Below are positions 24,065 to 32,637 of a DNA stretch of 64,000 nucleotides, one piece after another. This DNA comes from Planctomycetota bacterium. GTDB lineage: Bacteria > Planctomycetota > UBA1135. The position numbers and the translations under genes are program-made. The stretch lies in assembly GCA_027623295.1 (NCBI GenBank), contig JAQBXR010000001.1, positions 124,001-188,000 of the forward strand. The letters run 5' to 3'. Numbering within the stretch: the first letter of the stretch is position 1; every line of letters begins with the position of its first letter. The notes below the pieces were generated by a model. That model did no database searches. It had not been told where the DNA came from and saw only the letters and a list, made by a program, of their open reading frames with translations.

Positions 24065-25612
24065 ATGAAAACGGATCCCATTCAAAGACTTGAGGACATG
24101 CGTGCCGAAGCCCGTTTGGGCGGTGGTGAAAAACGCATGGAAGCCCAACATGCCAAAGGCAAACTGACCGCTTGGGAACGTATTGAGCTGTTGCTCGATC
24201 AAGGTTCCTTCGAGGAGACCGATGCCTTCCGCCGTCACCGCAGTTCCAATTTTGGTTTGGCCAAGCAGCGTCCTTTGGGCGATGGCGTAGTCACCGGAAC
24301 TGGCACCATTGACGGTCGTCCGGTCGCGGTTTTCGCGCAAGACTTCACCGTGTTCGGTGGAAGTTTGGCCGAAGAGCACGCGGCGAAAATCTGTAAGGTC
24401 ATGGACCTGTCGATGAAGCTCGGTATTCCAATGATTGGGCTGAACGACTCGGGCGGCGCGCGCATTCAAGAAGGTGTGGTTTCACTGGCCGGTTATTCGG
24501 AAATTTTTCTGCGCAATACCATGGCCAGTGGTGTTGTTCCGCAAATCAGTGCCATCATGGGCCCTTGCGCAGGCGGTGCGGTTTATTCGCCGGCACTGAC
24601 GGACTTTATTTTGATGGTCGATGGCAGCAGTTACATGCATATCACCGGGCCAGATGTCGTGAAGACCGTGACGCACGAAGACGTGACCTCGGAAGATTTG
24701 GGTGGCGCGCATGTGCATGAAGAAATTAGTGGCACAAGCCATTTCACCTGCGATGACGACGCCGAATGCCTAGCACGCATCCGTCGTTTGCTTTCCTTTT
24801 TGCCGGCCAACAACACCGAAGAGCCACCGATAACCGTAACCGAGGACCCATCGGATCGTTGCGAGGCCTTGCTCGATGAGATCATTCCGGAATCCCCGAA
24901 CCAGCCTTATGACATTAAGAAAGTCATTCACGCAGTGGTGGATGATGGCGATTTCATGGAAATCCAAAAAGGCTTTGCGCGCAACATTGTGATTGGCTTG
25001 GCACGCTTAGGCGGACGCCCGATTGGCATTGTTGCGAACCAGCCGATGGCGCTCGCCGGCGTATTGGATATCGATGCTTCGGAAAAGGCAGCGCGCTTCG
25101 TGCGTTTCTGCGATGCGTTCAACATTCCAATCATCACCCTCGAAGATGTCCCTGGCTTTATGCCAGGAACCGCACAAGAGCACGCCGGCATCATCCGACG
25201 TGGTGCCAAATTGCTGTATGCCTACTGTGAAGCGACCGTGCCGAAACTGACGGTGGTTACGCGCAAGGCTTATGGTGGTGCGTATTGCGTGCTTTCCTCG
25301 AAATCCACCGGCGGTGACTGGAACGTTTCTTGGCCGGGCGCCGAGATTGCGGTCATGGGTGCCGAAGGGGCTGCAAAAATCATCCATCGCCGCGAAATCG
25401 CTGCGGCCGATGACCCGATAAAACGGGAAGCCGAGTTGGTGGAGGAATATCGCGATATGTTCGCCAATCCATACCTGGCAGCCGAACGCGGTCTGATCGA
25501 CGATGTCATCATTCCGTCGCGCACTCGACCACGTTTGATTCGTGCCTTGCAAATGCTTGCAAGTAAACGCGTATCAAACCCACCCAAGAAGCACGGTTCC
25601 ATTCCACTGTAA
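24065..25612 (+). CDS. Acyl-CoA (propionyl/methylmalonyl) carboxylase, carboxyltransferase subunit
   Basis: The carboxyltransferase subunit moves the carboxyl group between biotin and propionyl-CoA (or acetyl-CoA). The 515-residue length and motifs match PccB/Mmd[51 protein letters not shown], the oxyanion-forming [16 protein letters not shown] in the N-terminal half, and [12 protein letters not shown] and [14 protein letters not shown] in the C-terminal half. Together with the epimerase upstream and the biotin carboxylase and carrier genes downstream it forms a complete carboxylase locus. A sodium-pumping decarboxylase is less likely because no membrane beta subunit is present. Confidence 0.93.
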   Translation: MKTDPIQRLEDMRAEARLGGGEKRMEAQHAKGKLTAWERIELLLDQGSFEETDAFRRHRSSNFGLAKQRPLGDGVVTGTGTIDGRPVAVFAQDFTVFGGSLAEEHAAKICKVMDLSMKLGIPMIGLNDSGGARIQEGVVSLAGYSEIFLRNTMASGVVPQISAIMGPCAGGAVYSPALTDFILMVDGSSYMHITGPDVVKTVTHEDVTSEDLGGAHVHEEISGTSHFTCDDDAECLARIRRLLSFLPANNTEEPPITVTEDPSDRCEALLDEIIPESPNQPYDIKKVIHAVVDDGDFMEIQKGFARNIVIGLARLGGRPIGIVANQPMALAGVLDIDASEKAARFVRFCDAFNIPIITLEDVPGFMPGTAQEHAGIIRRGAKLLYAYCEATVPKLTVVTRKAYGGAYCVLSSKSTGGDWNVSWPGAEIAVMGAEGAAKIIHRREIAAADDPIKREAELVEEYRDMFANPYLAAERGLIDDVIIPSRTRPRLIRALQMLASKRVSNPPKKHGSIPL

Positions 25613-25618
25613 GGGTTC

Positions 25619-27160
25619 ATGAGTAACGTCCCTCAAACACCCATCAAGCGTTTGCTGATTGCGAACCGCGGTGAAATCGCAGTGCGAATACAGCGCTCGT
25701 GCCGTGACCTTGGCATCGAAACCATTGCAGTTTATTCGGAGCCGGATCGTCACGCTTTGCATGTCCGTTTCGCGAATGAGGCTTACGCCCTTGGCGGCAA
25801 GACCCCAGCGGAGTCCTACTTACGCGCTGACCGCATTCTTGAAATTGCAAAAGAGGCCAAAGCCGATGCCATTCACCCTGGCTTTGGCTTTCTCGCCGAA
25901 AACGGTGATTTCGCCGAAGCGGTAGAAGCTGCCGGCATACGTTTTGTCGGACCGTCTCCGCACGCTATGGCGGTGATGGGCGATAAGTTGTCCGCACGGA
26001 CTGCCATGATTGCAGCAGGCGTTCCAGTGGTACCCGGCAACACCGAAGCCGTAACCGATGCGGTGGAAGCTGCCAAGGAAGCCGAACTGATTGGATATCC
26101 AGTCATGCTTAAGGCCTCGGCAGGCGGCGGTGGAAAAGGCATTCGCGTGGTGCACAATCCCAGCGAGATTGAAGCCGCATTCCTAACCGCAAGTGGTGAA
26201 GCGCTCAACGCATTCGGTGATGGCCGCATGTACTTGGAAAAGTTCCTGGTCGCGCCGCGCCACATTGAGATTCAAGTGCTTGGCGATAAGCATGGCACTG
26301 TGCTTCACTTTGGAGAACGCGAATGTTCGCTGCAGCGACGTCATCAAAAATTGATTGAAGAGGCGCCATCGCCCATCATTGATGAAGAAACTCGCATGCA
26401 AATGGGCAATGCCGCGGTGGCTGCAGCAAAAGCGGTGGACTATTTCTCCGCTGGAACCGTGGAGTTCTTGTGGTCCAAGGGCGAGTTCTTCTTCCTGGAA
26501 ATGAACACGCGGATCCAGGTGGAGCACGGCATTACCGAAGAGGTTTATGGCTTGGATCTCATCGCGCAAATGATTCGTGTGGCGGCGGGTGAGAAGATTG
26601 ATGACTGCACTGGCTTGGTGCCACGCGGCCATGCGATTGAAGTGCGCTTAAACGCGGAAGACCCAGATAATCAATTCCTGCCAAGCCTCGGCGTGATTGG
26701 GAACTTGCGTTGGCCCGGCGGTCCAGGAGTGCGCATTGACTCCGGCGTTTACCGCAGCATGGAAGTCACCCCTTACTACGATTCCATGCTCGCCAAGCTG
26801 ATTGCTTATGGGCGCGATCGTGAGCAAGCACGACGGCGAATGCTACGCGTATTGCAAGAACTGCATGTTGGAGGGGTCAAAACTTCCGCCGGCATTGCGC
26901 TACAAATCTTGCAGTCCGATGGCTTCATTACCGGGGACTACGACACCGCTTATCTTGAAAAGTTTGTTGCGGAGCGCGGTAAGCATGAAATCCAACGCGA
27001 AATCCCCGACGATCTAGAACGCATCGCTGCCATCGTGGCCGCTCTGCATCGTCAAAAAACTGCCGCGCGCCGCGTGATGCAATCTGACAACACCGGCGGT
27101 ACTAAAACGAATCCTTGGGTTACCGCTGCCCGCCGAGAACAGCATGGGAGGATTTCTTGA
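25619..27160 (+). CDS. Biotin carboxylase subunit of the acyl-CoA carboxylase
   Basis: This ATP-grasp enzyme carboxylates biotin with bicarbonate. The 513 residues show LLIANRGEIAVRI, AIHPGFGFLAEN, the ATP-binding glycine loop KASAGGGGKGIRVV, ERECSLQRRHQKLIEEAPSP and FLEMNTRIQVEHGITEEV, plus a C-terminal extension of about 60 residues beyond the AccC core. It lacks the biotin domain found in fused PccA proteins; that domain is the next gene. The TGA stop overlaps the following ATG (TGATG reading), so the subunits are made in coupled amounts. Confidence 0.94.
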   Translation: MSNVPQTPIKRLLIANRGEIAVRIQRSCRDLGIETIAVYSEPDRHALHVRFANEAYALGGKTPAESYLRADRILEIAKEAKADAIHPGFGFLAENGDFAEAVEAAGIRFVGPSPHAMAVMGDKLSARTAMIAAGVPVVPGNTEAVTDAVEAAKEAELIGYPVMLKASAGGGGKGIRVVHNPSEIEAAFLTASGEALNAFGDGRMYLEKFLVAPRHIEIQVLGDKHGTVLHFGERECSLQRRHQKLIEEAPSPIIDEETRMQMGNAAVAAAKAVDYFSAGTVEFLWSKGEFFFLEMNTRIQVEHGITEEVYGLDLIAQMIRVAAGEKIDDCTGLVPRGHAIEVRLNAEDPDNQFLPSLGVIGNLRWPGGPGVRIDSGVYRSMEVTPYYDSMLAKLIAYGRDREQARRRMLRVLQELHVGGVKTSAGIALQILQSDGFITGDYDTAYLEKFVAERGKHEIQREIPDDLERIAAIVAALHRQKTAARRVMQSDNTGGTKTNPWVTAARREQHGRIS

Positions 27161-27684
27161 TGAAGTATTTCCTACGCGTAGATTCCGGCCGCGAGTTTGA
27201 GCTCGATGTGGAAGAACGCCCCGGCGGCCAATGCATCGTGAAGGTTGATGGCGAGGAAATCCGTGCGGATTTCCTGGATGTCGATCGTCTCGGGCAATAC
27301 ACCGCGATTGTCGATCATCGTAGTTTTGCAGTGTCCATTGAGGAGCAAGATCCGCAACATCTCCAGGTCAACATTGCCGGTGAGAGTTACACGGTGGTTG
27401 CCATGGATGAGCGTGAAAAAGCTGCCGGTGAGGTCGCTGGACAAGGCCCGCCTAAAGCCGAAATCATCAAAGCTTCTATGCCGGGCGTGCTGATTGACGT
27501 TTCCGTGAAAGTCGGAGACGTACTCGAAGCCGGAGCCGGTGTGGCCATACTCGAAGCCATGAAAATGCAAAACGAGGTGGTTTGCCTTCACGGCGGTGTG
27601 GTCGAAGAAGTACTCGTGAAAACCGGCGAAAGCGTCGATGCAAACCAGCCGCTGGTGCGACTGGCTCCTCCGCAAGAAGATTAA
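27160..27684 (+). CDS. Biotin carboxyl carrier subunit
   Basis: The 174-residue protein carries biotin between the carboxylase and carboxyltransferase. The C-terminal lipoyl/biotinyl fold contains EAMKMQNEV with the biotin-accepting Lys135 and MPGVLIDVSVKVGD. The N-terminal 85 residues form a separate beta-rich part (FLRVDSGREFELDVEE ... ESYTVVAMDE), resembling the domain that joins carrier and carboxylase in propionyl-CoA carboxylases. The ATG at 27160 overlaps the stop of the biotin carboxylase gene and has a GGGAGG site eight bases upstream. The gene ends nine bases from the convergent gene. Confidence 0.93.
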   Translation: MKYFLRVDSGREFELDVEERPGGQCIVKVDGEEIRADFLDVDRLGQYTAIVDHRSFAVSIEEQDPQHLQVNIAGESYTVVAMDEREKAAGEVAGQGPPKAEIIKASMPGVLIDVSVKVGDVLEAGAGVAILEAMKMQNEVVCLHGGVVEEVLVKTGESVDANQPLVRLAPPQED

Positions 27685-27693
27685 GCAGCCGTT

Positions 27694-28572
27694 TTACTGG
27701 CTAATTATCTGACCGCGGTTTTCCGGTGGGACCAGATTCTGCATGCCGGCTTCTAAGACCTGAATCTTGGCAGCTTTCACCTGCTGCTTGATCCAAACCC
27801 TGACATCGCCGCCTTCCTTTTCTATGTTCACCATCTCGGGGAACATAATTAACACGTGGCGCACGGTGGTCTGATCATCCTTTGGCTTGTCGCCGCGTTC
27901 ATAGCTCACCACTTGCAGGAAGTGATAACCGTAAACGGTTAGGAATGGCGCCGAGAAAGCATTCACCGCTGAAGTGTGGCTGATACGGTCAAAAGGCTGC
28001 ACTGCAACTTCACGCCCAAAGGTGTAACGCGCATCGTCGGTCGGAGCTTCGGTATCTCCAGAAAATCGAGCCACTACCGAAGCGAAATCTTCGCCCGCAA
28101 CAGCAGCTTCATGGGCTTCCTCAATGTTGCGGAACAGGGTCGGCAATTGCGCCTGAAAGCGTGCCTCCATAACCTTGACCGGCAACAATGCTTTGACGGC
28201 CGCTTGCAGCATCATGTCATCGGAGCCAGATTGGAAGCTACGGTAGTACTCGACTAACTCATTCAGCTCACGTGCATAAATCTCTACGCCGTCGATGTTC
28301 AGTAAGGGGCGATCGTTAGAGAAAGGCAGTGCGCGGCCATCGCGCAAATCGCGTGGTCCTTCAACAGCTAGAGGCGATCCATTTTCGCTAGAAAGTTCAC
28401 GGAACGCACCAGAAAACGGGTCCTCTTGGTCTACCGGTTTCGGTTTAACGGTCTGGGTTCCTAGTTTTGGCGGTTGATAATTCTCCGGAGCAGGAACCAG
28501 CGGTTTAAGGCGCTCAGGCTTTTCTGGAGCTTGAAACAATGGGAGAGCGGCAAGGGCAAGGATGGAAATCAT
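27694..28572 (-). CDS. Exported parvulin-like peptidyl-prolyl isomerase
   Basis: The 292-residue protein has a short signal peptide (MISILALAALPLFQA), a Pro-rich linker and then a chaperone-like helical region and a parvulin-type segment: DFASVVARFSGDTEA, a stretch of strands and FLTVYGYHFLQVVSYERG. In parvulins this region isomerises X-Pro bonds in proteins outside the cytoplasm; the match is partial, so activity is uncertain. Its ATG overlaps the stop of the site-2 protease gene by four bases (ATGA), so the two are translationally coupled. Confidence 0.78.
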   Translation of the reverse strand: MISILALAALPLFQAPEKPERLKPLVPAPENYQPPKLGTQTVKPKPVDQEDPFSGAFRELSSENGSPLAVEGPRDLRDGRALPFSNDRPLLNIDGVEIYARELNELVEYYRSFQSGSDDMMLQAAVKALLPVKVMEARFQAQLPTLFRNIEEAHEAAVAGEDFASVVARFSGDTEAPTDDARYTFGREVAVQPFDRISHTSAVNAFSAPFLTVYGYHFLQVVSYERGDKPKDDQTTVRHVLIMFPEMVNIEKEGGDVRVWIKQQVKAAKIQVLEAGMQNLVPPENRGQIISQ

Positions 28573-29381
28573 TTGGAATCGCGATCGCGGAAGAAGTCGT
28601 CTAGGCTGCCGTGAAAATTTTCTAAGTCCGCTTTGGGATCTTGATCATCATCGTCGCGGCTGCCAGAGAAAAACCAAGGATAGCAGGCCCGGCGCCAAAC
28701 CTGGTGGGTGGGCAGGGTCGGACCATGGCCTTCGCGCATGACGATTTGAAAGTATTCCATCTGGCCGCTCCACCATAGGTAAACCGCCAGTACCAAACCG
28801 ATGAACAAGGCGCCGTAAGCAAAGCAGAACAGCAGGGCGATGACCGCCAGCCAGCGCGACAAACGATTGGCGGCGTGGGTGGCGTCGACCAAAGGAGAGC
28901 GGCGGGCAAGCCAAGCACGAAGAATGCGGCCGCCATCGAGCGGGAAAGCTGGAATCAGATTGCCAAGCCCCAAGACTAAGTTGATCCACGCGGCATCGGT
29001 AGCGACGGGGCCGGGGAACAGAAGGCAGAGTCCGCCTAGCACCATGTTCGCAAGAGGGCCAGCGGCAGCCACGAGGGCTTCTTGCTTGGACCGACCGGTG
29101 AGCCCTTGCATACGCGCCGCGCCGCCAAGTGGCCAAATCGTAATATCGAGTACGTGCAGTCCGAGTTTTTTGGCCACCAGCGCGTGCGCCATTTCGTGGA
29201 CCATGAGAGCGACCAGCAAGATCAGCAGTAAAATCGCAATCCCAATGGGCCTCGCCTCAGAATTGCCGCCACTAATGAGGGCCAGAATCACCATAAGCCA
29301 GACAGCCGGCGCCACTTTGATGGGAATCCCAAGCAAATTGCCCACAAGGCGAGGTTTGAGGAGGCTGCGTAACAAATTCAA
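28569..29381 (-). CDS. Site-2 protease (M50 family) membrane metalloprotease
   Basis: M50 proteases cut membrane-embedded substrates, often in signalling or sporulation-like pathways. The 270-residue protein has about six hydrophobic segments. The zinc motif VHEMAHALVA gives HExxH at 62-66 and the third ligand is Asp149 in NLIPAFPLDGGR. WPLGGAARM between them is also typical of SpoIVFB-type members. The cytoplasmic C-terminal tail is acidic and Asp-rich. It is upstream of, and overlaps, the parvulin-like gene. The substrate cannot be told from sequence. Confidence 0.9.
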   Translation of the reverse strand: MNLLRSLLKPRLVGNLLGIPIKVAPAVWLMVILALISGGNSEARPIGIAILLLILLVALMVHEMAHALVAKKLGLHVLDITIWPLGGAARMQGLTGRSKQEALVAAAGPLANMVLGGLCLLFPGPVATDAAWINLVLGLGNLIPAFPLDGGRILRAWLARRSPLVDATHAANRLSRWLAVIALLFCFAYGALFIGLVLAVYLWWSGQMEYFQIVMREGHGPTLPTHQVWRRACYPWFFSGSRDDDDQDPKADLENFHGSLDDFFRDRDSK

Positions 29382-29436
29382 TGTGGGCCAGGGATTCGTG
29401 TCCTCCCGACCACCTATAGGGTAACCTTAAGCTAAC

Positions 29437-31002
29437 GTGCGACCCATCTTGTTCCTCCTGGCAACATTTTTCCTCCTTGGCACCGCCGCCTCAGCACAGG
29501 TTTACGCACTCGAGTTCCGCGATGGTACCGCTGCAAAGCAGTACAAAAAACAGATCTATCATTGGAATGGTATGGACGTTTTATTAGTCGAATTGGGCGA
29601 TGGCATCTCCCGCGACTTCGAAGGTGACTTTGATTGGCTGGCCGATGATGTCTTGGAGTTTTACCTGCAAGACCAGGGCGATCCAAGCATGGTGCCTTAT
29701 TCCATCGATGAGCGTCAGCATCGGGTTGTGCGCGAGAAAAAGTTCACCATCTCCATGGCTGGAGATCAGGTCGAACGATTACACCCTTTCATGCCGACGG
29801 AAAGTTTTTATACGCTTGCAAAGGCACATGCATTAACCCTTGCTGAAATCGCTGAGCTTGAACGCGCGATTCAACAAGCCAAAGGGGACGGTGTCACACA
29901 AACGGCCCTGCAACACGCTTTGCATAGGCGTTTAATGAACCAACAAATTTGGTATCGGCATACCGGCTACCTTGAGGCAGCGGAAGATTTAGAGAAGCCA
30001 CTGAAGAAGCTTCGTCACATTCTGAAGCTTCCGATTAAGGCGAAGGCCAGAGAGGCGGCCTATCTAATTTCGACCCCAGAAACTCCTGAGAAATTGGTCG
30101 ATGCTGCGCATGCGGTGGGTGGGCCTAATTTGGAGTTTCATGTGCAAGAGAGCACACACCTGCGCATTCTTTATCACACGGGTATTTCCGATGCGGATAT
30201 TGAAGAGCTGTTGCGACTTGGGGAGCATGTCATTGCCGACTTTCGCACGCGCAGTATTGAGCCCATGCTGGAGCGTGGCAAGTTGGACCCAGTCCCTGAG
30301 GAGGTGTTCTTAGAGCTTTTCTTCAGCACCGATCAAAAGATGCATCAGGAGAAACTGCTGGGCAGTTACTACGGCTTGGAATGGGGCGACAAGCCTGGAG
30401 ATCCGGCACGCGCGCGCAACCGCGGGACTCATTTTCAACTGCCGGACCGTGACTTGAGCTATTGGCGCGTGCTGGCAGATGTGGATATTGCTGGCGTGCT
30501 TTTGCATCGATTGGGCCATTCTTTAGCGACCCGTTGCTATAACATCCAAAAGGACAAATTGGATTGGATGGAGGAAGGCTTGGGTTATGAATTGACCATG
30601 CGCTATCTCAATCGAAGTAGCGGACACTGCGTGAGCTTCAAGGAAGAGGCCGATGAGGATTATGAAAAAGTCGTGACTGAAGGCCTGGCGCAAAAACTCG
30701 CTCAAGTCTCTCTCGACAGCAAAACCCAAATCCCTGACCTGTGCGGGCGTCAACTTTATGTTTTTGAGAACACCGACCTAGCGAAGGCATGGTCCACGAT
30801 GGCTTGGTTAGACCGAGAGGCTGGCGTAGAGGGCCAAATCTGGATGCGCGAGGTGCAACAGCTCATGTTGTCGCGCAACTTCTTAAAGGATTGGCGCAAG
30901 CTCACTACCAATCTTTTTGGTCTCCAAGGCGGAGACTCTATTTATCAGCTGGAGGAGGACTTGTGGCGTCCTTGGCTGAGTTCGACGTATGCTGCCGAGT
31001 AG
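29437..31002 (+). CDS. Exported gluzincin-like protein with substituted catalytic Glu (first of a tandem pair)
   Basis: The 521-residue protein has a signal peptide (LATFFLLGTAASAQ), an N-terminal beta domain (VYALEFRDGTAAKQYKK), a helical middle and a C-terminal domain that resembles DUF1570-type gluzincins. There the zinc motif reads H357-R-L-G-H361 and the downstream ligand motif reads WMEEGLGYEL (Glu380). The two His and the Glu ligands remain, but the catalytic Glu of HExxH is Arg358. It is therefore probably a metal-binding, non-hydrolytic protein. GTG 29437 is the best start. It is divergent from the site-2 protease and followed at 24 bases by its paralogue. Confidence 0.8.
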   Translation: MRPILFLLATFFLLGTAASAQVYALEFRDGTAAKQYKKQIYHWNGMDVLLVELGDGISRDFEGDFDWLADDVLEFYLQDQGDPSMVPYSIDERQHRVVREKKFTISMAGDQVERLHPFMPTESFYTLAKAHALTLAEIAELERAIQQAKGDGVTQTALQHALHRRLMNQQIWYRHTGYLEAAEDLEKPLKKLRHILKLPIKAKAREAAYLISTPETPEKLVDAAHAVGGPNLEFHVQESTHLRILYHTGISDADIEELLRLGEHVIADFRTRSIEPMLERGKLDPVPEEVFLELFFSTDQKMHQEKLLGSYYGLEWGDKPGDPARARNRGTHFQLPDRDLSYWRVLADVDIAGVLLHRLGHSLATRCYNIQKDKLDWMEEGLGYELTMRYLNRSSGHCVSFKEEADEDYEKVVTEGLAQKLAQVSLDSKTQIPDLCGRQLYVFENTDLAKAWSTMAWLDREAGVEGQIWMREVQQLMLSRNFLKDWRKLTTNLFGLQGGDSIYQLEEDLWRPWLSSTYAAE

Positions 31003-31026
31003 GTCAGATGCTAGGCTGAAGAAGTG

Positions 31027-32637
31027 ATGCGATACCTCCTCCCAATCATTGCCCTGCTTCTGCTTGCAAGTACCGCTTACGGGCAGATTTACGCGCTGGA
31101 ATTCAAGGACCAGAAGTACGCGAAGGGCTACAAAAAGAACCTTTACGAATGGAACGGCCGCATGGTCGTTCTCGTTGAAATTCGTGGTGGTATTGGGCAA
31201 AGCGAGACCGGGTTCACCTGGCAGCCGAACGATCGGTTGGAGTTCTATGTGCAGAACCAGGAAGATCCGTTAGACCTCGCTTACAAAGTGGATGCCGATG
31301 GCGCGCGTAAGACAAAGAAAAAGGCGCTCACCATAGGCATTTCAGGCGACCGCGTGAAAGGACTCTCCGGATTCATGCGCGATGAGAGTTTTCTGACATT
31401 GTCCATGGAGTACCAACGTCGCTTGGATTTGATGGAGCGGTTGACTGCGCAGCGCGCTGAAGCAGAAGAAGGCTCTGCTGCTTGGTTCGCGCCGCACGAC
31501 CAACTCATTCGTGAATTAGATTTACTCAAGCTGTGGTTAGGCCAAACTGGATTCTTCAAAGCTGCCAATAATTTGGATCGCGACATCCATCGAGAGAAAA
31601 AGCGGTCGAGTGAAGCTAAGACGGTGCGTTTGGATAGTGCGCTTGCCTCGGTGAAGATGGTGGATGTGGATCCGAAACTTACAGAGGCTGCGGTCAAGGT
31701 TGGCGGCGCCACTTTGCAGTTTCACACTCAGGAAAGTAAGCATCTGAAGTTTGTGTATCACACCGGGATTTCCGACGAACAAATCACTCGCTTAGCCGAG
31801 CTAGGGGAAACCGTGATTGATGGCTTCCGCACTCAATTCGTCGATCCTTACCTAGAAGATAAGTTTAAGGATCACATCCCTGATGACATTTTCCTGGAGT
31901 TCTTCTTCTCCACTGATCAGGAGATGCATTACGAGAAACTGTACGAAGATTACCTTGGAGGCAGTTGGGGGACGGGTGACCACCGTCGACGTCGCCTTAA
32001 CATTCACGGAGCTTCTGCCATGATGGGCAAGCTCTTCGTGTCTTACTGGCGGGTGGATGAGCAGGCCGACTTAGAGGGCATGGTGGTGCATCAACTTGGG
32101 CACCGCTTGGCCGAGCGGAATTACATGACGCATGGAAACATGCAGGATTGGTTGGAAGAAGCGTTGGGTTACTACCTGTCGTTTAACTTCTTAAATCGCA
32201 ATTCGGTGAACTGCGTGGCCTTTAAACCACCACCGCGCTTGATACTCGGCGACACCGTAGCTAGCGGCGGCAAGAAAGAGAAGAACAAGAAGGAAGAGGA
32301 TGGAACCGCGGTCATCCTGAAAGGCCTGCGCGATGTCATGGCTGCTGTTGCCATTCATTCGCAAACCCCTACTCCGCGTTTGCTGCCGATGAAGCAGTAC
32401 GACTTCGAAAACGAAGATACTGCAAAGTCATGGGCCTTCTTCTCTTTCCTCGCCGACGAGAAAGGGCGTGTCGGGCAGGATTGGTTGCGCGGTCTCTCCC
32501 TGATTGTGGGGGAGCCTGACTTCCAGCTCATACTCCAAGAGCACACTAAAAAGTGCTTTGGATTAGAAGCCGGAAGTCCTGTGGAGGCTCTCGAGGAAGA
32601 GTGGAAAGCCTACATGCGAAAGAACTACGACGTATGA
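31027..32637 (+). CDS. Exported gluzincin-like protein with substituted catalytic Glu (second of a tandem pair)
   Basis: This 536-residue protein is a clear paralogue of the one before it: same signal peptide layout (LLLLASTAYGQ), same opening IYALEFKDQKYAKGYKK, and shared FFSTDQ-x-MH-x-EKL and YHTGISD segments. Its zinc motif reads H355-Q-L-G-H359 with Glu378 in WLEEALGYYL, so the catalytic Glu is Gln356. It carries a Lys/Glu-rich insertion (GKKEKNKKEEDG) not found in the first copy. ATG 31027 is chosen over the GTG three bases upstream. Its end overlaps the convergent typA gene by 13 bases. Confidence 0.8.
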   Translation: MRYLLPIIALLLLASTAYGQIYALEFKDQKYAKGYKKNLYEWNGRMVVLVEIRGGIGQSETGFTWQPNDRLEFYVQNQEDPLDLAYKVDADGARKTKKKALTIGISGDRVKGLSGFMRDESFLTLSMEYQRRLDLMERLTAQRAEAEEGSAAWFAPHDQLIRELDLLKLWLGQTGFFKAANNLDRDIHREKKRSSEAKTVRLDSALASVKMVDVDPKLTEAAVKVGGATLQFHTQESKHLKFVYHTGISDEQITRLAELGETVIDGFRTQFVDPYLEDKFKDHIPDDIFLEFFFSTDQEMHYEKLYEDYLGGSWGTGDHRRRRLNIHGASAMMGKLFVSYWRVDEQADLEGMVVHQLGHRLAERNYMTHGNMQDWLEEALGYYLSFNFLNRNSVNCVAFKPPPRLILGDTVASGGKKEKNKKEEDGTAVILKGLRDVMAAVAIHSQTPTPRLLPMKQYDFENEDTAKSWAFFSFLADEKGRVGQDWLRGLSLIVGEPDFQLILQEHTKKCFGLEAGSPVEALEEEWKAYMRKNYDV

